Assembly: GCA_963920635.1 (NCBI GenBank)
Contig: OY987299.1
Coordinates: 132,677,373-132,741,372, forward strand
Source: Pseudeuparius sepicola
Taxonomy: Eukaryota; Arthropoda; Insecta; Coleoptera; Anthribidae
DNA length: 64,000 nucleotides
Direction of reading: 5' to 3'
The notes beneath the pieces are model-generated. The model was not told the DNA's origin. It saw nothing but the letters and a program-made list of their open reading frames with translations, and searched no databases. Below, piece after piece: positions 11,666 to 22,640 of this stretch (its first letter is position 1; every line of letters starts with the position of its first letter). Made by a program: the position numbers and the translations under genes.

Positions 11666-14197
11666 CTGTTCATTCTTATCCGGGACACATTGTATACCTA
11701 CTACGCAGCACGTCGTCCAAAACGAAAACTGTCCATTCTTGGCGTTCGTCTTTTTACGAAATGTCCGCGGGCAACTTGACAGTTACCTTTCGCGATAGCC
11801 ATCGCGTAGCCTTCGGCAGCCACCGGCCGCTCGGGTAATTGCGTAGACGTACTTACCCGGTAATTGGACTCTTAGCAATGCTCGGCGGATGCCCAATAAG
11901 CGGGATATGCGAAGAGCTGAATGGGAACGACGGTAGCAGGCGAAGTCATCGGAATCCCTGGATCATTTCATTTAGATTTGTTCTGTCGCCATAGACAGGT
12001 CACAGTCTAATACCCGATGTAGTACAGAACGTAGCTGGGTTGCCAGTGAAACAAATCGTTTTATCCTGGAACAACACTACATTAAAGACCTGTGCAATGT
12101 GCATAGCTCTGTTTCAAGCGATCGCCACTGGCGCCACACGACGAAAGAAATGTACACGGTGGTTTAGTGTTACAACACCATTGTTGCAGAGTCTTTTATA
12201 AAATAAAAACATGTAAATATGTCTGTTACAATGAATTTAATAACCAAAATAAAATAAAATATTTGCTTGTTATGTCCCTCTAATTTGACAAGTTCACATG
12301 GCATATTTCCATACATTTTCTTAAGATAAGCGAGTCTAAAAAGAAAGCAAGAGTATTTGGTACCTTTTGGTTTGAAATGAAGTCCATGGCTAGTTGTAGT
12401 GTAAGTAAGCATAAAACGCATTAGATTTTTCAATTTCTTCTTTATATGGAGGGTTATATTGGTTCGCTTTGGAGCTTTAAACAAACTTTTCTATTTTCAT
12501 TCTTGCATACGTTACAAAATACTCTTCCAAAATAATATCTAGAGTTTTTGCTTCTTCAGCAGATTGGTCGGATCATCCCATAATTCCAAAGTAGTGTTTA
12601 TTCTTCTGCAATTCACCTAATGGTCTGTGCAGTGTGCATACCATTTTTTTCATGTGCATGGAAATGTCATGTTATCACAAACAACTCTACCTATAAAAGC
12701 TGCGTTAATAGGTTAAACTGCTAAATACCTACTGGTCGCAAAGACAATTCGTTACCGTAAAAGAAGGCAAATCGTATATAAAGCTGGATATTTAAAATTT
12801 GTGACATTTTAAACGTCAGTAACTAACATACCAATAACCCCAGAATACCCCCTTCAATCTGTAGGGTTTACGTGGTCTATTTGAGTCCGCTCCAGTGAAT
12901 TCAAACCTCTCTCAATCGGATCGAACGCGTCGAGATAAACGTAGTCATAGTCTGTTTGGAAATCCTCTACGGGGTTTGTGTGAAAAATACTAAAAATATC
13001 CCAAATAAAAAATGTTTAGTAACATTATTTGTCTGAGTTAGTAATACTAAAACAAAACCATGCAATGATTGCACCATTGCCAAACTTCTTCATAAATTTT
13101 TCTTGTACTTACGAAATAAATGTATAACCAACGTTAAAAAACATCAATTTGGAACAATTAGTTGATATCTACAATCTACATACATGTAGTAACAATTTGG
13201 ACAGTTATCATTTAACAATAAATTTTACTGATTTTATGAATTTACCGATCCTACTTGGTCTATAAATAATATCCTTAATAAATTGCTTATTCTGGGTAAC
13301 GTGGCAACGTTGCACGAGCTCTTTGTGATCAAGGCGCATTTGCTTTATTATGCCCCAACAGCTGATCCAGAATTCGTTAAGATTTCGCCTGTTTGTGTTG
13401 TTGTGTTTACTTTTGCGTTATTCTTGTTTTTTGAGGAGATTTTGGAGTTATTGAACAAAAGACATGTAGTTAAGTTAGTAATTAGTGCATTAGTGTAGTT
13501 TTAAGAACGATGGGATGAGTAAAGTGTTGGATTTGTATTTTGTGGCATAGGAAACGTAACCTCTGGTTATCATATTATGAGGCAGGCTTAAGTGTCAAAT
13601 TTGTTGTTTACGACAATTTTCTGCAGTCACCTGTAGTACGCCAGGCTATAGTGCCTGAAACAGGAATTTTGTGCTTTTTAGTGCCCCCCAATGTCATTTA
13701 ACTTCACACAGATGAATCAGTAGATATACAGTGTGACCCATTTGTTCTCGGGTCACATGACCTCTTTCATACAAAATCCAAGGCCTACTCTGCCAGTTTC
13801 TGGGAGCAAAATCTTGAGCAATCTTGTCACGCCGAACCGCTCAAAACCGGCCAAAAGTAGAGTGAAAAAACTGGTAGACGGAATGTTAGACATTTTTGCA
13901 CAGTAACAATAATAATTACTGTCCGCCGCTTCGCGAACTTCCGTGTCTAATACCAATCGGTCGATTTTCACCGTCGTCGTCAATTTTTCAGCGACGCACT
14001 CGCCGATCGGCCACGGCAGATTGGTTTTCAGCCATAACACGCCCGTTTGCTTTTGTAATAATTGAATTAGATTGGAAGAGACCGACGGATCGGCCGCGGC
14101 GTTCGAGGAAATTGCCGTGGGACGTTTACCGGTAATTATTGTCGGTGGCCCTCGGGGGAAGACTGTCGGAACCCATCGATTTTTCGGTATCGCTGCG
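11666..14197. other. No gene recognised
   Basis: Mixed sequence with a CpG-richer patch at 11705-11960 and another at 13750-14197. I see no repeat boundary and no recognisable protein. It may be one of the few stretches of non-repetitive host DNA here. Confidence 0.4.
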
Positions 14198-14223
14198 CTC
14201 TGTGGCACGATACACTTACCCAC
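13753..14223 (-). other. Unrecognised open frame of 156 codons
   Basis: This is the longest open frame in the window outside the microsatellite. The predicted product is rich in Pro, Thr and Ser near its start, with no signal peptide, membrane span or catalytic motif. Its first codons overlap the left end of the element at 14206, which argues against a conserved start. Openness may just reflect the higher GC of this patch. Coding status is doubtful. Confidence 0.15.
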
Positions 14224-14237
14224 GGTATGTCATTGCG

Positions 14238-15077
14238 CAGGGGCGTGCAGTCCATGGAAGCAAGGGAAGCAGTGCTTCCCCTAAACCAAAACAATGTAAA
14301 ATAATAAAATGTAATTTTTGAATTTTTAAACAGGAAGCAATTTGTTTAATTACCTAGGTATGTCAAAAACGCTAAAAAATATCTTATATATCATAAATAT
14401 ATCAAATCTACAATATGTTATGCCTATAGCAAATGCGGCGTTGACTCCGACTGCGCCCATCCTACCGAGCGACAGTACAGTACAATGTAAGCTATGCCGG
14501 CCGCTAGCTTTTCTGTAGCGTTCGATAGTCGAGAGGTTATTGAACTTTCCACCTCCACCACTGGCTGACGCGAATGAGAACGCCTGTTTTAAGCGGGCGT
14601 GGAAGCTATCGTTGCAGTAGGTTCTTTGTATAGTTTAGTTGGTTTTGATCTGCGTCGGTGCGTCGCGCGCGTCGTATCTCGGGCGATATGGAAGACAATA
14701 ATACGGACGTGGACATGCAAATACCGTCAACTTCGGCTGTCGGGAGTGACGTTGAAAATGTTAAAGTTGGACAATTATTAAGAAGAGTGTGTGTGAATGT
14801 GTAGTGTATGCCTTAATAATAAAGGGATTTTCAACATTAAACTTTGCGGACAAGCTTCAATTAATTATAAACGGAAGAGCAAAACCCCAAATGAAAAATT
14901 TAACCACAAAAATGAATGAATGGCTTTCACAGATATCGCTGTTGTCTAGAATATGTTAGAGCATCGACGTTTTTATGATGACGGCATTGACGAATTCTCA
15001 AAAAGTGATCGAAGAATCGAATTACATTACAAATAGGTAAGTTTTTAAACATTGATTCCTTACTTAAAATGTCACCG
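14238..15077 (+). mobile_element. Remnant of a ZMYM-type hAT element, nested
   Basis: It begins CAGGGGCGTGCAGTCCATGG, typical of hAT elements that encode zinc-finger MYM-like transposases. I found no matching right end. A 19-bp direct repeat with one mismatch, starting CACGGTATG, lies at 14221-14239 and 15078-15096, much longer than a normal hAT duplication. The insertion may therefore have arisen by repair or recombination, or the right end may have been lost. Confidence 0.55.
14688..14970 (+). pseudogene. N-terminal fragment of ZMYM-like hAT transposase
   Basis: An ATG at 14688 opens about 38 acidic, low-complexity residues before a stop near 14802. A second in-frame piece around 14840-14950 reads NFADKLQLIINGRAKPQ, resembling the FA.KLQ.I..GRP.P stretch that precedes the zinc finger in insect ZMYM1-like hAT proteins. 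The catalytic and dimerisation regions are absent. It is recognisable only by this short block, so the family call is moderate. Confidence 0.45.
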
Positions 15078-16611
15078 CACGGTATGCCATTGCGCATCCA
15101 TCTGCCTATCTCTGTCGCACCTTGTGACGTCAGTTGCGAATCAGAATTTAAATTGCTCCATATGTTTTACACAGCAATAGATACTTTTTTTATAGGTTGT
15201 TGCTTATTTTAAACGTTTTCTTTTAAATAAATGTTGTTAAAAATATATAGATTATATTACTAGATAAATGAATGAATATTCTGTTGATAAAAAACACATT
15301 TAATTTGATAATTATTATAATTTTACAAATAATTTGTTTTCTTTGCGTTTTAGCTAATCGTATGCATCCAAATAAAATTTATGTATATTTTGTTAAATTA
15401 ACAGGATTTTTCTTTTAAAAATCCGTATATTGGTAGACGATAAAAAAATATCATATAGGTATCTAAATAATACATTTATTGTAAGTACCTAAGGTAATCC
15501 TGAACTAAGTTTTGGCTTCTATCGACACAAACTCTCCATCGAAAAAAAGTATTTTACAGATGACTTGTTATAGGCAAAGATATTGATAAATAAAATTTAA
15601 AGCCTTACCAAAAATATAATTTTTCCTTCGTCAATTAAAGCCTTATTTACCAATAAATGCACACAAGCCTCGACACAAGCACAACCTGCACAACTAATGC
15701 TTAGTTTATAGTTAAACAACAAACAAAACAACATAATAAATAGTGAGTAAAATAGGGATCAAATAATGATTCCCTTTAACCGTAACAAGGCTAATTTTTA
15801 TTGCACATTCTATTTTATTTGTGGTATAAACCAGGCATAAACTCCTGTTGAGTCCCCTATTTTTAATGCTCTGTTCTATAAATGATCTGTTTCCTTACCA
15901 GATTATTGTCATTGGGAAATCTATAATACTTAATTTTTCCGTCACCTTACTGTTTCTATTACTATTTGGACATACGCTGACTGCACATTGCGGCATTTTT
16001 GGCCTATTTCAAAGCACTGTCGAGCTGGACTGACGATCAGTCAGTTGTTTACACTTTTTTCTTGACACATTAAACTGTAAACTATAAAAAATCGTAAAAC
16101 ACAACCGAAGCATTATTTACAATTCGTGATTCGCAACTGACGTAGATGCGCATAGTTGCCTTGTTTTCGGATTCGTTAGTGACATACCGTGGGTAATTGT
16201 ATCGTGCTCTGGGGGGGGGGGGGTCACAAATGTTTTATTATGTACACCTTTCGGAACATTTATTGTTGCGAACTGTGAAACTTGCCGAGATTACTAAAGT
16301 TGATTTGATGGTTGCAATGGGGAACCTGAAATTTTTTTATTTCTTTAATATATTTGCCCGTCTATAGAAGGAGCACATACCAAATATCAGCCCTCAAATC
16401 ACAATATTTAATTTGCAATAAATAATTAAAGTATCAAGACTCTCACAGAAGCACAGAAGCATTCATCATAACTTAGTAATAATCACATTTAGCACTTCAC
16501 GACACAGCACACCACTTGTTAATGACGTACCGCTTTGCTTGCAATATTTCCGTATAAATATTGGTTTTATGTCAAAACATTACATGTTTTGGTTTGGTAC
16601 TTGGGATCAGC

Positions 16612-17278
16612 CTCATAGAAATAACCAAGGATCGAGGGAGCAACAGCATAAAAATACATACGTTTGTAGTTAACCAACATCTTATGCAAATTTACCGAAG
16701 TAAGCAAACATTAGGCACGTGTGTACAACGTTTACCTGAGATAGGTTATATCCTGAGAAATATCAATTTAGTCAGGTTATATCCTGAGAAATATCAATTT
16801 AGTCACATACCTACCACACACTTTCCCATTGTATACAAAATCAGTCACTATATCCTAAATACTAATAAATAGCCTATAAATTGTCAGAAAAACAATTATG
16901 GGAAAAATGCATCGTAAACAATCGGAAAACTTGACATACACAAAACAAATACCGCCGAGTTAACGAACGCGGCGCCCGCAGCAGCAAAGGCGACGTTGCC
17001 ATGTCTGGCGGTTTGAGGTATATTTGACGATTTTATTAAAGTGATAATTAGATACTAAGTACAGCGCAATTTAGTTTTCGTTTAAAATTGTTACATACGA
17101 GAAATTAATAACTACATTTGTTAATTTAGCGTTATGGAAGGTGTGCCTTCATTTAATCCCATTATTAAACTCTTCTATTTTGAAATGAAATGCTGTAAAC
17201 AATGGAGTACGTGGCATCACTCAAAAAGATGTTGGCTTTGTTTACTTTTTGCTCTCTATCCTTGTTTATTTCTCTGAG
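16612..17278. mobile_element. Non-autonomous TIR element, family A, copy 2
   Basis: A 667 bp copy homologous end to end with 200-861. Ends are CTCATAGAAATAACCAAGG and ...TTATTTCTCTGAG. The 8-bp direct repeat GGATCAGC is exact (16604-16611 and 17279-17286). Both family A target sites share the core GCTGAT/ATCAGC, hinting at target preference. A short internal tandem duplication (TATCCTGAGAAATATCAATT) occurs at about 16749 and 16781 and is absent from copy 1. Confidence 0.85.
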
Positions 17279-17289
17279 GGATCAGCTAA

Positions 17290-18224
17290 CTATAATAAAT
17301 CAATAAATTGAAGGTCAAACTATCACCACAAGAGAAAGATTGTTTTCGAAGCTGCTTGCGCATGTTAAACCTCCATTTTGCCCGCAGTTTTTAGAACAAT
17401 TGGAATTTTCAGGTATTCACTAGTACAGCCACTTGATAATCTAATCAGGTTTAACCGGAAGTGACATTAACTACCTATCTTAGTTTCAAAACCCATATCA
17501 CTTCAGTCTATTGACTCTCATGGTTTATGATATAATTAGGTACTATCTCCTCCTACTAGATAGGTTTAATGTCGCACCTACCTTATAACTAAAGCCCGAA
17601 TTTAAAGGCAGAAAAAATATAAAAAAGGAAGATATTTCGGATAAAAAGGCAGTAAAAAGTTGAAAAAAGCAAAATATATATGCAAAATGGCAATTTTAAT
17701 ATTTTTTATACAATAATTAACAATTATAAACAAATTATTTACTGTAAGCTATCACTAATTTACAAATGTTCAAAGTTTGTCTCTTAATATATGTTTTTGT
17801 ATGCAGAAAAACTGCGCTCTACATCCACGGATGTAATTGAGGCCTATTTTAGGGAAATTGGATCTTTATGTTTTTTAATATTCACCATTAAATCTACACA
17901 ATCGGATAAAACAACTTTTTGTTTTTCAAGTTGTATTAATAACTATTTTATAATAATTGTTGGCATTAATGTAACTTAAATTTTGACTTATTTTCCCATT
18001 ATTCAAAATTTTCATATAGCTTCTATCTAATAGCGAACGACAAATCGTGAGTAAACAATGACATAATATTTTTCTTAAAATACTTACCTGAAATAAAATT
18101 TTTAATTTTGGGAAAAAATGTATAATGTGAAAATATGAAAATTGTATAAAATTTTCTTGCGAGTTCAGGTGTGTATTCAGAAAAACAAAGGAATGTCGCG
18201 TTTTGGAGATATAGACCAAACTTA
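17290..18224. other. No gene recognised
   Basis: AT-rich sequence with short open frames of no recognisable family. It grades into a transposon terminus at about 18226. Confidence 0.4.
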
Positions 18225-18225
18225 T

Positions 18226-18990
18226 GTTTTATAAATGGAACACCCTATATATTTCTAGATTTTCGAAATGTGCGCATTTTTCTGGTTTCAACGATATATA
18301 TTTGCTCGAGTAGTTTGCACAAAATCGTCCCTTGAATTATTAAATCTCGGACAAAATTAAAATTGCCATGGGAAATTCAAAACAGTTATTACGAGAATAT
18401 TATATATAAATGGAGATTTGACAGTTTGCATTAATTGTTGTATTCCCACAATTACATAAAATAATATATTGAAAATTCAACAAAGCTAATATACTGCCGA
18501 GGCAATTTTCCATAAGTTATATATTATTTTTTCTGTCATTTTAGTCTTAATAAAAGGCATATTTATGGATGAAACGTGATACTTTATTATGAATTAAATT
18601 AAATTATAGAAGGTGTTCTATAATGCTTCCATTTTGTGCAACACAGAGAGCACACACGATACCTGAATCGTTCATCTCTGATCTCCTGAGATATTTTTTC
18701 TTTGACTTAACTACCCGGTCTTTCAAAGTGCCCAAAGAAAGAAATCGAGTGAGGTCAAGTCTGGGCTTCTGGCAGGCCATCAAATAGTTCAATTTGAACC
18801 AATCCACTCTTCAAAGGTGTCATCTAAATGCGTCTTGACAGCATTTGATTCATGTGCGGGAGAATCGTCTTGTTGCCAAACAATATTCGGCTCATTGACT
18901 TGATTCGATAGATCAGAAATTTCTCCTTATATTTTAGTCCAGTTAAACCACCTTTTAGATAAACGGTGATAGTAGCAATCTAGATACGCC
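18226..18990 (-). mobile_element. Mariner/Tc1-like element remnant
   Basis: A terminus reading GGAACACCCTATATA near 18233-18250 belongs to the CAGGGTGTTCC class seen across the window; related internal sequence recurs near 24220 and 49650. Next to it lies a minus-strand transposase fragment. The other end is not resolved. Palindromic features are weak, so this looks like a degraded protein-coding relative of the foldback families rather than a foldback itself. Confidence 0.55.
18604..18960 (-). pseudogene. C-terminal half of mariner/Tc1-like transposase
   Basis: On the minus strand the frame reads WQQDDSPAH with the second catalytic Asp (codon 18867-18869). It then passes two stops and reads WPARSPDLTSLDFFLW with the third catalytic Asp (codon 18759-18761), about 35 residues later. 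A frameshift then leads to a C-terminus ending IIEHLL, which resembles the FEHLL end of Tc3-like transposases common in insects. The first catalytic Asp and the DNA-binding domain are missing. Two stops and at least one frameshift make it a pseudogene. Confidence 0.8.
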
Positions 18991-19371
18991 CAGGGGGCGG
19001 CGTGGGTGTTCCTGGCTCCTATATGTCAATGTCCATTATGAAAAACGACGTGTGGGAGAAAAAAACTGGTCCGATCCAGCTGTAAGCGGTTGTTTATTCT
19101 TTGGCGGCCGCGGGCGATGATAGTGGCGATAGAAGAAAGTTTGTTCTGTGCTCGATAAAACCCAGACAATACGCGGATGTGTAACTGTGCAAAGGCAATA
19201 CGTTTTGGTAGTAAGGCCTTCTTTTTATGCCCGCTTGATCCGTTAGTAATATGCTTTTTTAAATCGGTAGGTATCTAAAATGCCTCAAGCCAGTCATTAA
19301 AAGCTCAAAATGCGGCACTAAATAAGGCAAGATAGTACTCTTCTTTCAGTTGGCTTTGGCGAAATGTTATT

Positions 19372-19385
19372 GTTGCCATGGAAAC
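19372..19385 (+). promoter_or_regulatory. RFX X-box-like motif
   Basis: GTTGCCATGGAAAC fits the degenerate X-box bound by RFX factors. A closely similar block continuing with AATTGATAG occurs at 63485, so the motif travels with a repeat. Function is not shown. Confidence 0.3.
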
Positions 19386-19538
19386 AATTGATAGTCAAAA
19401 ATTATTTAAGAGTATGTTAAGGTACCTTGAATTGTGCTTGTGACTAACTTGCTTGCTATTATTGTTTGTTTACAAATAAATTTAAAAATATTCCAGTCAA
19501 ATAAATTTAAGGGTGCACAAGGTACCTACCCTAACATA

Positions 19539-20313
19539 GAGGAAGAGACCCAAATTTGAGATAGGTGCCTAATTCGAGATAGCTCCTTATATTAAAGGAT
19601 ATGTTACACCATCTAACAGAAATAGCCTAGAGTAATTAAAATAAACTGGGGTGTAGAGTTAAAGTGGTAGTTGAGCGCTTCAGTTCGTTTGTTTCTGTAC
19701 AAAAGCACGTTTGGCGTGATTTGACTGCTAAAATTTTTTTGATAGTGTAAATAAACTGGTATTTACAGTCAAGGAGAAGTGTAAAAAAATTTATGTGTAG
19801 TTGGTAGTTAGTATAGGAGGTATTGCTTAATGATATTTTATTGAAATCTGGCACTATTTTTTTATAACTAACTTAAAATACTGTTGTCAATTTTTTAAAC
19901 TGAAAGTTCCTAATTTGAGATACCAAATGGGTTCTGTTAAATGAGACTATCTCAAATTGGGCACCCAAACAATATTTTCATTTTTTTGATTACAGATGCC
20001 AAAAAATACAAGAAATGGGACTCTCATGCTATGGTAGACGATGTAAAGGAAGTGCGTAATTGGGATGTCCGTCTGTCTCAAATTAGTCACCCTGTCTCAA
20101 ATTAGGCAACCTTTTATTTTATGGGGCAATTGACAAAAAAAAAGTTTAAGTTGAATAATTTGTCTAGATCGCTATTTTAATGTAGTTTTTTTGCATCACT
20201 GTTTTGTCAATACACTAAGCAAGTATTCCATTACAATTTTAATTTAAAATAATTAACAGTGAATTTTATTTCGAATTTAAAAAAAAAGTGTCTCAAATTT
20301 GGGTCTCTTCCTC
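19539..20313 (+). mobile_element. Pogo-like (Tc1/mariner) internally deleted element
   Basis: Perfect inverted ends of about 23 bp begin GAGGAAGAGACCCAAATT, with TA on both sides (19537-19538, 20314-20315). The 775 bp interior contains extra copies of the end motif TCTCAAATT in both orientations, near 19575, 19910, 19955, 20090 and 20105, like subterminal transposase-binding sites. A pogo-type N-terminus occurs at 19996, and the catalytic domain is absent. Confidence 0.75.
19996..20091 (+). pseudogene. N-terminus of pogo/Tigger-like transposase
   Basis: After an acceptor-like TTACAG the ATG at 19996 starts MPKN; a one-base frame change then gives KKYKKWDSHAMVDDVKEVR. This resembles the N-terminal pipsqueak-type helix-turn-helix of pogo/Tigger transposases. 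The match ends after about 30 residues, where terminal motif repeats begin. It is a short but characteristic match and is clearly non-functional. Confidence 0.55.
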
Positions 20314-20625
20314 TACTCTTAATTTGCTTTGCTAGCTAGATTTCGGAAAACCGATTCTGGTTATTAGAAAAAGATTCCATGTTTTTTTTACATATTTGAG
20401 TTTTCTTCAAAAATTCGTATTAGAGAAAAATTTCCGGATATTAATTCAAGAACGTGGGGGATCCGGTAAGAAAGTTCCATACCTACACGTAAATTAAACG
20501 GAATTATTATCAAAATTTTTGTCGGGTAATTGTTACAATGTCACATTATAATGACATTTGTCAAAAAAAATTTCGCTGTAATCACCTCCTGCTGCTTAGA
20601 GCAAGTGAGAATATTTCCGGAAATT

Positions 20626-20651
20626 TTTTGAGTTGCCATGGCAACTCAAAA
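20626..20651. promoter_or_regulatory. 26-bp perfect palindrome containing RFX X-box
   Basis: The centre GTTGCCATGGCAAC is a perfect match to the symmetric X-box recognised by RFX transcription factors, and symmetry extends to TTTTGA/TCAAAA outside it. It sits at the inner edge of a repeat (20640-20740) found inverted at 22430-22535. It may be the relic centre of an old foldback rather than a selected binding site. Confidence 0.4.
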
Positions 20652-20833
20652 CGAGCCTCTGATTGGTCAAAAAAGATAGGTATGGAATTTTCAGTCATAA
20701 TTGGCTTTTGGTGTTCCCGCGGTAGGATTGGTTTTGCTCAGTGTGACCGTGTGACCAATAACGTAGATACACATATTTAGGAAAGAACTGCCATGTCATA
20801 TCATAGACTTATTTCGCATAATGTGGAAGAAAC

Positions 20834-21896
20834 TAGAGTAACCCAAATATGCAACACGCATATTTTGCACATTTTAGCATATTATATGTATTTTTTAAAA
20901 TATTTGCAAATATATCCTTAAAATATGGCATATTGTGCGTAATTGAAAGAATTTAGGATAATTTAAATCTTTAGCAGGGATTTCATTCATTTTTAAATAT
21001 TATAGGTAAATTATAATTTTATGGGCACTAATCCCGGTGATCTGAAAACAAATAAAGTAGGTATATTTTCCGCTTGTAAATAGTTTAATTTCCAACATGA
21101 AAAAAGTCCTACAAAGAAAAACTACCAAACACTCCTCTTCCACCTCAACCTGTTTTATTACAAGACGGGGCACTTAGTTGCAAGCTGCATTTTTTTATTG
21201 CGAGAATTTTTGCCAACTGAAAGATCTAATTTCAGAATTTTCGAACGAATCTTCCCAGTCCCTTACACATATGTTAAACAACTATTCGAAAACAAGGAAA
21301 TAAAGAAACAGCTTTCCTTTCTAAAAGCAAATTATAGCTTTCTTTCTAAAACAATAACACAAATTTAGGAATCTAATTTGCCATTAGCCCGAAGTGTAGA
21401 ACTGGTAAAACAATCTGAGGTTGCTTTTCAAAATGTCACAGGTAAAATTGGGGACAAAATATTTCAAAAATTTAGAAATGTGATGGAAAAAAATAGTGCG
21501 TTTCAGTTTCTTAGCCAAGTAGCAAATATTTTAAAGGGAGATTTACCGAATCCATCGATTTGGATCCTGTGATGGTGAGCAATTTTAAAAGCGCACTCTT
21601 ACATCGGTTGATGTGGAAAGGAGTTTCTCCATTTATAAATTTTTATATTCTGATAGAAGACAAAAATTTTTAATTGAGAATTTTGAGCAACATTTAGTGG
21701 TTTATTGTTTTTACAACTAAATTTCAACCTGATTGTTATAATTCATAATAAATGCATATTTAGATTTAGTTCAATCGCCCTGTATGTTGAAAATTTAAAA
21801 TAATATAGGTAATATAATAATAATATTTTGACTAAATTATTTGCATATTTATGCGCATATTTTTAGGGTTTCGACTTGCATATTTGGGTTACTCTA
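20834..21896 (+). mobile_element. hAT element (CGGBP1-like transposase), decayed
   Basis: Ends are TAGAGTAACCCAAATATGCA and its complement. The right flank is GAAATAAC (21897-21904). The left flank has suffered a deletion of about 14 bp, but the duplicated copy of this end near 23922 preserves GAAATAAC next to the terminus. That reconstructs an exact 8-bp duplication. The target was a sequence like the end of family A (AAATAACCAAGGATAG). The interior encodes a recognisable but broken transposase C-terminus. Confidence 0.85.
21366..21720 (+). pseudogene. hAT transposase C-terminal region
   Basis: The plus-strand frame from about 21378 reads LPLARSVELVKQSEVAFQNV and stops at about 21572. A shifted frame then gives LTSVDVERSFSIYKFLYSD and VVYCF before a stop near 21720. 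The TSVDVERSFS.YK block is the hAT dimerisation region of CGG-repeat-binding-protein-like transposases frequent in arthropods. The DDE core is missing upstream. Frameshift and truncation make this a pseudogene. Confidence 0.85.
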
Positions 21897-22426
21897 GAAA
21901 TAACCAAGGATAGAATAGAGGGAGTTTTTCATATTCTTGGCGATTGAAAATCAAGGTTACACTCTGTATATCGATTCATAATGGATTTCACAAGTGTATA
22001 CTTTTCAACTGACGAAAAACATCTTTGTCGATACATTATTAATCTACGCAGGGCATTCCTTGATCAAACTCAGTAATTTGCCGCGAAGGTGCAAGGACAT
22101 ATTGGTTGCGTGCCGATTTCTCGAGAGACGGATTAGGTTTCAATACGCAGAATTTATTTGATGGATTCGCTTTTGACTGTTTTTATAGTGCCATTGTGTT
22201 TTACGGCACATGAAATCGAAAAGCAATCGCGCGACTGGGATTAACTGCCTACCGTCTTTTTTATTATCGATAAAATTCCAGTTGTTTTAATATCCCTGCG
22301 GTTGATTGATTTACGGTTCATTCTTCATTCAAGTGAATATTAAATTAGGTCGGAGAATTGAAATCGAATTATAATTATTGAGTCCAGTGTCGGCGGGCCA
22401 ATTTCGATTGCAGTGTACAGGGTGAG

Positions 22427-22540
22427 CAAAACCAATCCTACCGCGGGAACACGAAAACCCAATAATGACTGAAAATTCCATACCTACCTTTTTTGACCAA
22501 TCAGAGGCTCGTTTTGAGTTGCCATGTCAAGGAAGACTTT
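22427..22540. repeat. CAGGGTGAGC-type element end, with inverted copy at 20640-20743
   Basis: The block starts TACAGGGTGAGCAAAACC and runs through the X-box half-site TTTGAGTTGCCATG. The same block, inverted and lacking the last bases of the terminus, lies at 20640-20743. The two are probably ends of one element or two copies separated by later insertions. Confidence 0.5.
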
Positions 22541-22640
22541 TTTCATGTTGGAAGTTAAACTATTTACAAGCGGAAAATATAAATACTTTATTCGTTTTCA
22601 GATCACCGGGATTAGTGCCCATAAAATTATAATTTACCTA

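Larger units (their letters stand above)
14206..16206. mobile_element. hAT-like TIR element, 2.0 kb, with nested insertion
   Basis: The left end starts CACGATACACTTACCCACGG and the right end is the complement with one mismatch. Flanks are CTCTGTGG (14198-14205) and CTCTGGGG (16207-16214), an 8-bp duplication with one difference. A further internal inverted pair (GTCAGTTGCGAATCA near 15130 and its complement near 16125) supports both ends belonging together. The interior 15100-16100 has no recognisable gene. The left end is split by an insertion at 14238-15077. Confidence 0.7.

Noticed and set aside
16210..16223. Long G run, also at 51394, 52446 and a C run at 63768
   Set aside because: Homopolymers; two are just inside hAT termini and the others are plain runs. 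Not separate features.
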